A stretch of 64,000 nt of DNA from Pardosa pseudoannulata (lineage: Eukaryota; Arthropoda; Arachnida; Araneae; Lycosidae). Positions within the stretch are counted from its first letter, which is position 1, and each line of letters opens with the position of its first letter. The position numbers were made by a program, and so were the translations under genes. Below the pieces are notes generated by a model. It did not search any database. It was given only the letters and a program-made list of their open reading frames with translations, and was not told the origin of the DNA. Shown piece by piece: positions 22,686-34,700 of the stretch. The stretch spans positions 58,651,003 to 58,715,002 of the forward strand of contig CM063501.1 of assembly GCA_032207245.1 (NCBI GenBank), written 5' to 3'.

Positions 22686-23345
22686 CAACTCCGGCAAGCC
22701 GGAAGGTTTTATCCTGGCCGCGGATAGAATTTTAAGTTGCCAGTCCGAGGCAAATTAAAAGAAATATATATTTATACATTATATATCCATCTCCTTTTCA
22801 ACTTTGCTTAAGCCGAACGATGGCCGAATGGTAGAGCGCTGCTCTTCGGAACCAGAGTTCGCGGGTTCGAATCCCGCTGCAGGCATGGTTGTTTGTAGCC
22901 GTTCGGAATCGGCTTTAAGCTGTAGGTCCCGGTCACATAAGCCCTCGTGTGCAAAACAGTAGACCGTAGCGAACCAAACCAAACCAATCTACTTTGCTTA
23001 AATATTATATCCCAAATTTAGTATCTCACGCCCAGAAGATCAGCGGTATATTTGCTTCTTATATGTGAACAGATGTTTTCAACTTTGAATCTTAGAAAGA
23101 AAAATTTCAGAAGTAGACTGAGATGAGCATTTAGCATCGTTCCTTAAAATCAACACATCTCCCTTCGAACCTCGGTATAAAGAACTTTTAAAAATGAAAT
23201 TGCAATTTCATTCATCTCATTAACGTATTTAAACCATTAGGTACTTGTATATTGTTTTTAAAATTTTAGAAAAATTTATCTTAGCCCGCCAAACTTATTT
23301 TCTTTTGATTTTTGGCCCGCAGCCGAAAAAGTTTGTCCATCCCTG
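22686..23345 (+). mobile_element. hAT deletion derivative holding a SINE
   Basis: Flanked by GCCTAGGC (22678-22685, 23346-23353). The right end AGTTTGTCCATCCCTG is a hAT terminus; the left terminus is truncated to CAACTCCGGCAAGCCGG. The interior matches the element at 44364-44839 over its whole length apart from the SINE at 22812-22990. It keeps the coding tail of a hAT transposase (C-terminal dimerisation region) with a 2-bp deletion after AGAAGTAGACTGA, so the frame is broken. Confidence 0.88.
22812..22990 (+). mobile_element. tRNA-derived SINE, full-length, nested in hAT
   Basis: Target duplication ACTTTGCTTAA at 22801-22811 and 22991-23001. A box GATGGCCGAATGGTAGAGCG, B box GGTTCGAATCC at 22864-22874, tail ACCAAACCAAACCAAT. 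The related hAT copy at 44364 lacks it, giving an empty-site comparison. Confidence 0.95.
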
Positions 23346-23359
23346 GCCTAGGCCAAATC

Positions 23360-24119
23360 CTTATGTAAATGCATATTTGTAAATCCTTTACACATTTTCC
23401 CGATATGTGGACTTCTTGATTATTATTTTTAATAAGCTTCTAACATTACATTACAGGAGCAATCGCCAATCATGAAGAGAGTTAAAGTGTTGATCCCCAG
23501 ATGTTGAAAATCTGATTTCAAGGGATGATAATTTCATCAATACACGAATTTCTTTCCAATTTTGAAAAATTTATAAATAGAAAGGAGATTTGGGAAAAGG
23601 CAGAATTTTCTAAAATTAATACACACGCTCAAAAACTTACGAAAAATAAAAGCGGAATTTTACAATAAAAAGCGGAAACTGGCGAAGAAGAAATCGGTTA
23701 TAGAAAAACAAAGAAGCGGAACTCAACCAAAGAGCGGAAATTTTCCCTCCCTCAACATGCTATAAACTTATTTCTTTGTATTGGGTAGAAAATTTTAACT
23801 TTTAGTTGGACATTTTGGAGAAATCTTGAGTCTGTAGTACCAAAGAGTAGCAGAATGTCTGAAGCAGGAAACTCTTTTCTCTTTCTTTATGTACTTTACC
23901 TGACAAAGTAGGTAAGAACAAAAATGACCTATCCTCCCCTTCTCGAAAGTTTAGTATTCAGTGAAGCTCGATGGAAAAAATTCTTTAAATAGTCCCAAAT
24001 AGCAAATTTAGTTTGCAACAGACTTGCTTTGGAAGCCTGCAAACTTGCAACAAGTTCAGCATGACAAGTTTGCAAGTTTGAAACAAGACTGCAGCAAGTC
24101 TAAGAATTTTCGCTTGCTT
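23360..24119. other. Unassigned sequence
   Basis: No exon or terminal repeat recognised. From about 24010 a TTGCAAGTTTGCAACAAG-type short repeat begins and continues into the duplicated unit. Confidence 0.4.
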
Positions 24120-25589
24120 CTAGGTTGTCAAGACAAGGTCGCCACACTTTTGCAGCAAAATAGCATTGCAAAGAATGGTTGCTTTATGTTCCGATTAGCT
24201 TGCAGGAGTTTTACTGCAAGTTTGTGGCATCAAATTTGTTATGTCAGGATATTATCCAGAAAAAATCAAACTTGCTGCAAGTATGCATGTTATCTGGGGT
24301 AGAACTGACAAAATTACTCATCAAGTCTAAAAGTCTAAAAACTGCGTCAATTTGTAAACATGGCGCAGTTTCGACGCAATTTCTGTAAAAAAAACTTTTG
24401 AAAGCAGCTGGGGCCAGATATCGGAAATCGGCTCAGTTTAGAGCAATTGGTGCAGCCAAAACATCCCTGTTATTAAGACCAACTGCTTAAAGCTCACTCC
24501 AAATGGCTGCAAATATTTATGCCAGTTAGTGGGATTCAAATCTAAGAACTACAGTATTAAAAAACAGTGCCATACACATTCATCCATTGCTTAGCCCACT
24601 TTGAATGGAATATCTATTAAAGAAACTTTGTTATGGTAACAGTAGATTATTAAAGTAGAATAATGCTGATAACTCTTTTGTGCATCAACTGAAAACGCAT
24701 TGCTTTGTAAATATTTTACCACTGTACTGCAATATTTTACACTTTACTACAATTGGTCTTTAGCAGTTCACAGAATTATATGAGCCGCTCAGTGCACACA
24801 TTAACTAACTCCATTCTTAAAAAATTATAAATATATTATAAACGCTCATAAAAAGTGCCAAGAGACTCATTCACCGACTCACTGACCGAAAAAATTTATC
24901 ATTAATCCATGCTGATAACTAAAATTGGGGAATATTGGTTTGAATGAGAACTGTCGCATATTTTGTACATTGACATTACAGTTTATCAATATCCAACAAA
25001 TGGAGTTAGTCAATGTGTACACTGAATGGCTCATATAACACTCAGAGTATTTGTTTCTATTTTCTTGGTAGTCCTGGAGATCTCTGTTTAACTAACTTTG
25101 ATTTTGATTACATCAAATCCAGAACATTCCTTTACAAATTTATGCATAATCCTTATATGAAGCATTCTCAGGTTTATTGATGAATCATTGTCTGCCAAAA
25201 TACTTGTCAGCACTACTGACATCAGCATTCAAGGTGGTCATTTGGCTTGGGTTAAACACTCAAAGACCTTTTATGAATCTCAAACTAAGGGTGACAAAAC
25301 TTAAGTCCTGACTTTTATGAAACATCCAGTTCTGGACAATGGTAAGTGCTTAATTTCCCTACTATTTTTCAAAACGCTTCTTTCTCCCAACAAAGGATAG
25401 GAAGGAGAAGAATAACAAGCTTGTTTGATCTCATAACAAAGAAAAGGAGGGATAGGAAAAATTACAAGTTGTTAATTTAACTCTTATGGGAGGAAGGCAC
25501 CATATGTCCAATATATATAAAAAAAGGCGATAAATTTGAGTGTGATAACTATACAGAAATCACCCTCTTAAACACAGCATTTAAGGTTC
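24120..25589. repeat. 1.47-kb tandem duplication, copy 1
   Basis: Starts CTAGGTTGTCAAGACAAGG and ends TTAAGGTTC, where copy 2 begins immediately. It holds a decayed SINE (about 24430-24600), and its last ~95 bp are the beginning of the LINE reverse transcriptase fragment that continues only after copy 2. The 69-codon ORF at 24179-24388 is identical in both copies and has no recognisable domain. Confidence 0.97.
24430..24600 (-). mobile_element. Decayed SINE in duplication copy 1
   Basis: AAGACCAACTGCTTAAAGCT and AAATGGCTGCAAATATTTAT match the SINE body; the head keeps GGGATTCAAATC. The same relic is at about 25900-26070 in copy 2. Confidence 0.6.
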
Positions 25590-27065
25590 CTAGGTTGTCA
25601 AGACAAGGTCGCCACACTTTTGCAGCAAAATAGCATTGCAAAGAATGGTTGCTTTATGTTCCGATTAGCTTGCAGGAGTTTTACTGCAAGTTTGTGGCAT
25701 CAAATTTGTTATGTCAGGATATTATCCAGAAAAAATCAAACTTGCTGCAAGTATGCATGTTATCTGGGGTAGAACTGACAAAATTACTCATCAAGTCTAA
25801 AAGTCTAAAAACTGCGTCAATTTGTAAACATGGCGCAGTTTCGACGCAATTTCTGTAAAAAAAACTTTTGAAAGCAGCTGGGGCCAGATATCGGAAATCG
25901 GCTCAGTTTAGAGCAATTGGTGCAGCCAAAACATCCCTGTTATTAAGACCAACTGCTTAAAGCTCACTCCAAATGGCTGCAAATATTTATGCCAGTTAGT
26001 GGGATTCAAATCTAAGAACTACAGTATTAAAAAACAGTGCCATACACATTCATCCATTGCTTAGCCCACTTTGAATGGAATATCTATTAAAGAAACTTTG
26101 TTATGGTAACAGTAGATTATTAAAGTAGAATAATGCTGATAACTCTTTTGTGCATCAACTGAAAACGCATTGCTTTGTAAATATTTTACCACTGTACTGC
26201 AATATTTTACACTTTACTACAATTGGTCTTTAGCAGTTCACAGAATTATATGAGCCGCTCAGTGCACACATTAACTAACTCCATTTTTTAAAAATTACAA
26301 ATATATTATAAAAGCTCTTAAAAGGTAAATGCCAAGAGTAGCCTATTCACTGACCCACTGATCTAAAAAATTTATCATTAATCCATGCTGATAACTAAAA
26401 TTGGGGAATATTGGTTTGAATGAGAACTGTCGCATATTTTGTACATTGACATTACAGTTTATCAATATCCAACAAATGGAGTTAGTCAATGTGTACACTG
26501 AATGGCTCATATAACACTCAGAGTATTTGTTTCTATTTTCTTGGTAGTCCTGGAGATCTCTGTTTAACTAACTTTGATTTTGATTACATCAAATCCAGAA
26601 CATTCCTTTACAAATTTATGCATAATCCTTATATGAAGCATTCTCAGGTTTATTGATGAATCATTGTCTGCCAAAATACTTGTCAGCACTACTGACATCA
26701 GCATTCAAGGTGGTCATTTGGCTTGGGTTAAACACTCAAAGACCTTTTATGAATCTCAAACTAAGGGTGACAAAACTTAAGTCCTGACTTTTATGAAACA
26801 TCCAGTTCTGGACAATGGTAAGTGCTTAATTTCCCTACTATTTTTCAAAACGCTTCTTTCTCCCAACAAAGGATAGGAAGGAGAAGAATAACAAGCTTGT
26901 TTGATCTCATAACAAAGAAAAGGAGGGATAGGAAAAATTACAAGTTGTTAATTTAACTCTTATGGGAGGAAGGCACCATATGTCCAATATATATAAAAAA
27001 AGGCGATAAATTTGAGTGTGATAACTATACAGAAATCACCCTCTTAAACACAGCATTTAAGGTTC
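25590..27065. repeat. 1.47-kb tandem duplication, copy 2
   Basis: Looks nearly identical to copy 1 except for a patch at about 26284-26376 (copy 1: 24814-24900) with several substitutions and a net 6-bp insertion. After 27065 the LINE sequence continues, so the original locus ended in the LINE and the duplication breakpoint lies within it. Confidence 0.97.
25900..26070 (-). mobile_element. Decayed SINE in duplication copy 2
   Basis: Duplicate of the relic at 24430-24600, carried along by the tandem duplication rather than inserted separately. Confidence 0.6.
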
Positions 27066-28305
27066 TGATGAACATTTTGTACTAACAACTATTACCACAT
27101 ACAGAAAAAATTATTGGAAATTATCAATGTGGATTTCAAAGAGGGAGATCAACCATAGACCAGATCCACACAATCAGACAGATCCTTGAAAAAATGAAAG
27201 AATTTAACATTGATACTTACCATTTATTCATAGACTTTAAGGCAGCATATGATAAGATTGATAGAATAAAATTATATGATGCAATGATTGAATTAGAAAT
27301 ACCTCAGAAACTAGTAAATCTTACTAAAATGACTCTTAATAGAGTTAAATGTAAAATTAAATTTGGCACCAACCTATCTGAATGCTTCTTTGCAGAAAAA
27401 GGGCTGAAGCAGGGAGATTCCCTGTCAAGTCTATTATTTAATATTGCATTGGAAAAAGCTATAAAAAAATCTGGTAATCAGACATGATCAACTATTTTTC
27501 AAAATTCTATATTAATTTTAGCATAAGCAGATAATATTGACATAATTAGCAGAACCCGAAAATCAGTAAGTGAAGCTTTTTCCGCACTTGAACCAGCAGC
27601 TAAAAATATTGGACTAACAATAAAAATAGAAAAAACAAAGTTTATGGCAGTAACACATAACAGACTTGATGTACAACCAATGACAATTGGAGATTACAGC
27701 TTTGAAAATGTTGAACAGTTCAAATATCTAGGCTCAATCATAACAAAAAATAATGATATTAAAATTGAAATTAGGAACAGATTAAATATGGCAAATAAAT
27801 GTTATTACGGACTGAAAAATCACTTCAAATCAAAATACTTATAGTAAAGACAATAATTATGTATGGAAGTGAGTGTTGGACTATGAACAAATCTGAGGAA
27901 AATAAGCTATTAATATTTTGAACGAAAAATACTAAGAAAAATATTTGGAGCTGTTAAAGAAAATAATGTATGGAGAATCCATTATAATCATGAACTATAC
28001 ACTAAATTCAGACAACCAAATATTGTGAAAACTAAAAAGATCTATGAATTAAGGTGGTTGGGACACAACTATAGTTGCAATGATTTAAACCCTGCAAAAA
28101 AGTTACATTTCAAAAAGTTGATGGAAAAAGGAAAAGAGGTAGACCAAACACCAGGTGAATTGATATATTCGATAAAACGCTGCATAAAATTGGAGTCAAC
28201 CAGTAAAGAACTGTGGTGGCAGATGGTTCCAGATGGAAAAATCATTTAGAGGCAGCCGTGGCCTGTAGAAAGTTGTAGTGCTATAGAAGAAGCTAACTCT
28301 TAGAA
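26972..28305 (+). pseudogene. Non-LTR retrotransposon reverse transcriptase, dead
   Basis: Reading in the best frames gives [19 protein letters not shown], then (after a stop near 27080) KIIGNYQCGFQRGRSTIDQI, then HLFIDFKAAYDKID (RT motif A with its Asp), then GLKQGDSLSSLLFNIALEKA (motif B). Motif C is degraded to ADNID, a DD to DN change, with a stop just upstream. Later segments FKYLGSIITKNNDIK and YELRWLGH mark the RT tail. Several stops and frame breaks (27081, 27487, about 27844, about 27900, about 28020) show it is dead. The family is the endonuclease/RT LINE type common in arthropods; I do not assign a clade. Confidence 0.93.
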
Positions 28306-28309
28306 TTAA

Positions 28310-31300
28310 AGATAAGAAAAAAAAATTGGTAAAAATAAAACTGTGTTGAAAATCAGATGCTATGCAGATAATAGTAGATTATGTGGAATTTAGCATTTTC
28401 ACATAATTTATATAACCCTAGTTACAGCAATTTATGCTTCTCACTACAGACTTTTTTACAAAAGTTTAAAATCATATTTCTAAAATAATTTTTTTCAGTG
28501 TGTGTCTAAGTTTTAAAAATACTAATCACTTTTCAAGTCCAGATTTTTAATATGCAACTAAATTTAAGAAATGCAAATGATTACTGTAGGAAAAATGCTT
28601 TTATTGAACATGTATAACAAAAGGAAAAATGGAATGACATAAAGCAACTTGTAACATAAGGTAAAATTCTTAGAATTTGATGGTTCTTCTAGACTATAAG
28701 AAATATAATAGAGACTACACATATTCAAATACATCTAAGAAAATAATCCGCAATACATACCTACCAAAATTTCATTTTGAGAAAAAATACCAATTTTGCA
28801 CAATGAAAGTACAAAATGTATGTTGAGACGGAGAGTGTTGTAGGCTTATAAATGAAACTTAATATATAATATTTTGAAATAGAATTGTAACAATTACGAA
28901 AATTCTTATGGTTTTGAATTGGGTTTCCTCTCTTGTATGACAAATGGCAGGATTATACAAGTTGCATAGACAGAAGGTAATGTATAAATGATCAAATCTA
29001 AAAGTTTTTAGAGTTCAAATATTATAAATTATCTTTAATGCAAACTCCTATATTTCGAGTTTTACAAGAAGTAAATACCTTAAAAAAGAAACTAATATGC
29101 ATCTTTGTATGCATAATAGTTTTTTAATAATAATTTACTTGGTTTGTTGCAGACCAAATTCTGCTTTCCTATTCTTTGAAACCATTCAAAATAACACTTT
29201 AAACAGTAAAACCTGTGTTATATAACCTGTAACAAATATTAGGATCACTGGTCAACATTAGTGGCAGCAAACGGTACTATTTTAATTTTACATATAGGTT
29301 TTATTTTTCCCATAGCAAGTGATATGTGTGTGTGTGTATATATATATATAGATGTAAGGAATATGTAGTTACGTAATGTATATAAATATGATATTTAATT
29401 AATAACTAATGTAATGTTGGATGCTTCAGTTATCTACATTTTAAAACAGAGCCATCAACATTGAAATATTTTTCAAAATAGTACAACTATAATACACAAA
29501 TGCACAATCCTGCAATGCAAATAACATCTATACAACGTAAAAACAAAATGTACAATTTGGCAGGTATGGTAATAAATCATTTTATAAGTCTTTCCTTAAG
29601 AAAAGTTGTAGAAAAGTAAGTTATTTAAAAATAGCACCATTTAGAATTTTTATCACAAAAGTTATTTATTGAAAATCGTTTCTATTATTTAATCCAATTA
29701 TTTCTATATGCTACCAAAGTTGAAATCTGAAAGACAGTCTAATGATTAAAATCATAACATGACATAAATTAAAATTAACAGAATATTAACATTGTTAGAA
29801 AGATAAATTTAAACTATACTTCACATATAAATATTTCCTTGTAAACCAAATAATTATAAAATTAAATTTTAATGTTTCAACAAAACTGGATATATAAGAA
29901 ACTTTTGTTACTATTGAGTGATTTTTGGAAACAGTTCATATTAAAACACACCTTTAGTTTTAAACATTGCAAAGTTTTTCTTTAAAATTCCACAAAATTA
30001 TATCAATAACTTAAATAATTTTTGGAAAAGATGAAGCTTTTTAAGAGAAATTATATGGTGCAAATTAAGTCTTAAAAACTTGAAATAATGAATAGATATA
30101 ACTATGTAAAGAAAACACTCTCTTGTCATACATACACTATACCCATACATCTGTTACATAATTTTGTAACTGATACTACATGACAACTTTTTCAAGAAAA
30201 GTCCACAGGAAGAATTTTGTGATATTTTGTTAAGGGTCAGTTTTTGTGATAAAATATTTTGTGAAGAGTCTGTTATTGAACCCAAATTTCGCCTAAACTG
30301 ACCCATGCATAATGATTTTTTCGTTGGATCTGCACACAGTTCACTATAACTAAGTTTAATTGCAGGAACTTGTCATATTTAAAAAAAGAAAAAACTGTTT
30401 TACAGATTTTGAATAGTTTGAAAAATATAGCATTTCCTACAGTTAATTACAGCACAGAAAATAAAACAGCCTTTGTATCTGTATCACATAATTTTATGAA
30501 CCTCAAAAGAACTTTGGCACATCAACTCAAAAGATTTGTTTACTGTACAGGTTAAAGTTTGTACAATTTTATACAGATGTTTACTCAAACAAGACAATAT
30601 TTTAGTCTCTTAAATATTTTATGAGAAAAAAAAATCAACTCCTTTGATCTCTAAATAAATGTTTAGAGATTTTCAATAATTCAGATCATGCAGTTTGTTT
30701 TTAAAAAGCTAAACTTAAGTTGATTAAAAGCTTTAAATGCTATATTATAATATTTAAGGCACTTATGCGGTTATAACCCTATCTTATATTTGAAGCAATC
30801 AAGTTGTGGAATAGAGAGCATCAGATAAAAATAAAATAGTAAATGCAATTAACACTATAAGTAATATTATAAACTCTCTTTTACTTTTATTTAAGTTGAA
30901 AATACAAAGTGATAACTATTTATATTCATAAATATGTACTGCAACTATATCTTTTTATACAAATTATTATCTTAAATATCTTTCAGGAAAACTAGTTAAC
31001 AAACCATGTACTAAAAAGATATAAATTTTGATACAATTACAGTAAAATTTACAGTTTACAGCATATTAAATTAGAACTTAAAAGAGTTTTGTGAAAAGAA
31101 TTTTAATAATTTATAAATAGATTTGAACTTGTTTTGAACTATATTAAAGAATATTTTCACATTAAGCAAACCCATTTTTAAAGACAGCTTTATCATACAT
31201 GTTATCTACAGTAGCACTTGCAATAACATCCATATAACTAAAAAGAAATTCCCAATAACTGAACCAAAATAAAAATTACCCTTTTATATTTTATGTATGA

Positions 31301-31600
31301 GTTCAAACAAAGTAATGCTAGATATTTTTTAAGAGTCATTCTTTTCAAATCATATTACATGTCTAAATAATGAACCCTTCTATGGATAACAATTGAAATT
31401 TAAGTTTTCAATGAAAAAAAATGCTATGATGCATTAGTAGCTTGATTAAGAAATAAAACTAATCAGATCCTGCACTATCCACAACATAAAAACAATGAAA
31501 ACTAAATAACAAAAACAAAACAATCAAAATGAATAAAATATTTTCATGCTAAAAGACAGATCATCATTTTACCAGAATATACACGTTAATAAGCAAAGCT
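28310..31600. other. 3' flank of LHPP, no recognised features
   Basis: AT-rich throughout. A short TG/TA microsatellite lies at 29322-29350. No exon or transposon terminus recognised. Part could be LHPP 3' UTR, but I cannot pick a polyadenylation site. Confidence 0.45.
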
Positions 31601-31638
31601 AAAAATTAAATATTGATGTCTTTTCATAAAACAAGGTT

Positions 31639-31735
31639 TTATTTCCCTTTAGCTGAGCACAGCATATCTACAAAATGAGCTAAATTGTCAACAATAGCAT
31701 CTGGTCTCACAAAACGAGATTCTATATCTTGCTGC
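31639..31735 (-). CDS. LHPP: LHPP terminal exon and stop
   Basis: 97 bp, acceptor TTTTTATAG. It encodes QQDIESRFVRPDAIVDNLAH and then FVDMLCSAKGK and TAA at 31641-31639. The P-DAIVDNLA-F segment matches the family C-terminus. The stop region reads AAATAAAAC, so a polyadenylation-like hexamer overlaps the stop; a site that close is unlikely to be the one used. Confidence 0.94.
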
Positions 31736-34700
31736 CTATAAAAAGAAGAGATAGATTCTTCACAAATTTAAATTATACAAATACAACTAAAAATTTTTAC
31801 AAATAAAATTCTTGAAAATTAAAAAATAAGTAAAAATTATTTTTAATTATACTGGAGAAAAATGTTTGGTTTATTGAATACAAAACACTTATTTCACTTT
31901 TACCTGATGTGACCAGCCTGCAATGATTAAATAAATGGTTCGATACATATCTGTTACCAACTTTCTGATATTCACAAATTATTGGTATTACAACTCCCCC
32001 CTTTTTTTTTGCACTGTCAGTGATATCATTCATTTAATGATCCACAGACTAATATTAATATAAAAAATAGTAAAAATGACTTCTTTTTCAAAAAAATTTG
32101 CCAAATTTGCTATAAAGATAATCATTATATAAGACAGGACATACCGCAACAAAAGGGTGAAGAAAATTCATTGCTTATCAACTCAATTTACAAGCAGATG
32201 TTAAAAATATTAGAAAAAATTAGGAATTCTTTTCATAGACAGAAAAGTAAATTTAATACTGAATTTGGGGAAGGTATAACACTTTTATATTGACTTATTT
32301 TCTTTTATAGTTGTTTCTCTTTTTTATGGTGACTTTTGAATGAACATTCAAAAGTATTCATAAACAAACAGCAATGTTTGTTCCTTGAACAAGGAACAAA
32401 CACTGCTGCTTATCAAACATCTTCTGTTCAGAATCATTTGTGGGGGAAAAAACCCAAAAGGATGTAGTATCAGAAAAGTATTTATTCTATAACTATCATC
32501 TCAAATTTGTCAATACATCACTTAAGAACAGTACACACTCAGTTATTAATTAAATTTTTAAATAAAATAAAACAATTTTTAAAGGGATTTAAGAAAATAA
32601 AATATACTTACCTAAATTTACCAGTTCTTACTATAACTCCTTTAATACTACATTTCTGAGCTGCACAGATATCACTATACATATCATCCCCAACCATAGC
32701 AGTCTACACAAAAAATGCATTGTTACTATATTAATTAAAAAAAAACAGCTAAACATGAATCACAATTAAATAAATTAGCCATATCGTGCATCTTAATAGC
32801 ATACATTAAATTATATAAAAGAATGATAAAAGAATTGTGACAAGAAAAGACAAAAAAATAATTCAGTAACTGTTAACTGTAATTAATGTAAAAAATAAAA
32901 ATAATTACGTTTAAAAATCATTTATTTAACATCTCTCTCGGGACCTAATAAATAGACCTTAATCTTAACATTTTGATACTTTCACTATACAGTATGAGTG
33001 TGCAAATGTATACATACACTCTTAGACGACAACAACAACAACAACAAAAAAAAAGACGTACCAAAAAGGAGCCATCTGAATGGGATGAAAATCAGTAGCT
33101 GTGATGTAGAGAAAAACAAATGATTACAATTTGAGAAAAATTGAATAATTTATTCAAGTTATAGAGCTTTACAAAGTGAAAAACTTTATAAACCTAAAAC
33201 TTAGAAACTTTAAAAACTTTGTCCACCTCTGGCCCTTATGCAAGCAGTTATTCAGCTTGGCGCTGATTGATAGAAGTGGTAGATATCCTCCTCAGGGACA
33301 TTGTGCTAAATTCTGTCCATTGTCTAAAATTCTTCAAAACTTTCCCACATTCTGTCCTTTATTTTTTTCTTAATTTTTCTAATCACTCAAATAAAAGATG
33401 TGATTCTTTGTGATTGTATTCCTTCCACACTTCTCAATATTTATGTCAAATGCCCCAAGAAAAGATTTTGTTCTTTCAGAACAAAATCATGTAATCTTTC
33501 TCTCCTGGGGTGCAAAAATCTTTAAAAGAAATGTTTTTCTTGGGGCATTTAATTGGGGCAGACTTTAATTATTCATCATTTTTGGGGAGTCAAGAGTAAA
33601 CTTTGATAATTTAAGTTATCTTGAAAATCACACAAGCAGCAATTAAGATTTTTGAGAAATTAAACTATTTTCTTGGGACAGCTGTGGCCAGTAAACAGAA
33701 AATTATCATTTATTCAAGTGTTAGTTTTGAAAGATGGGGAAAAAAATTATGTTATCAAACACTTCTTTAAACCTGACATTTTATGACTGGAAAATTAGGT
33801 AATAAAATATGAGAAGAGGGAAAAGGAGAATTCTAGAAAGATATTTTAGGCGTAATAACTTTGAAATATTAGATAGATACAAATGTACTGCAAACGACAT
33901 GCAAATACAAATACATAGAGTTGGAAGGGACAGAAAACATGACTTAATGTTAATTATAATACACATGAAGCTAATCATAGTCTCCAGCTTAAATATCTTA
34001 AAGATATCTAAGAAAGTGTTTGAACTGTGTTTCTCATTTCATTTGCTACCTCAGAAATAAGTTTAACTTCATTAATTTTGAAATGAAACTTTTTACTAGT
34101 GTAGAATATATGTGGTATGGAATGTGATACTCAGGGCCTGATTTACAGCCGTGAGTTAGGCACACATGCCTGAAATCCTAATTTGAAGATCTCATTTTTT
34201 ACGTATTCACAATGTACCATCATATGAAATCATGTTTTTAAAAGCTAAACAAAATGCTTAAAATGTTGCTGAACAGCTCAAATTATTAAATTGGTAAATT
34301 ATATGTAATGGTGAGTTGTTGCATACATCAGAAGTTACTTAGCATATATATTTTGCTATAACTTTTAGTCTATTATACTTTGATTATGAGAAATCCTTCT
34401 AGTGTTAAGCATTTTCAAATACACTCAACTAAGTTATGGTATCAGTTATGAAAAGTATTACTACAGTGTCATTACAAAATCAATGGAGCTCCCAATTTCC
34501 ATTTGTGCACAAGGCTTTCTCTTTTGTCCCTGTTGATACTAGAAGATGAATAAACAGTGATTCCAAATAGTGTAGCCATATTAGTAAAAACAAAAGTTTC
34601 TTTTAAAGAAAATGCTGGATTGTTGAAAGAGTTAAAAGCAATATAACACTAAAGCAACATGATACTATGCAAAACTTAACTTCCCAAACACAGCACTAAT

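Noticed and set aside
22812..22885. SINE heads as true tRNA genes
   Set aside because: The A and B boxes are present but each is followed by a conserved ~110-bp body and a CCAAA tail, with target duplications in the clean copies. That is SINE structure.
24179..24388. 69-codon ORF, repeated at 25649, as a duplicated gene
   Set aside because: Identical only because the whole 1.47-kb block is duplicated. No domain recognised and no gene signals.
33809..34060. 83-codon ORF in an LHPP intron
   Set aside because: No recognisable domain and the opposite strand is equally open; consistent with chance in AT-rich sequence.
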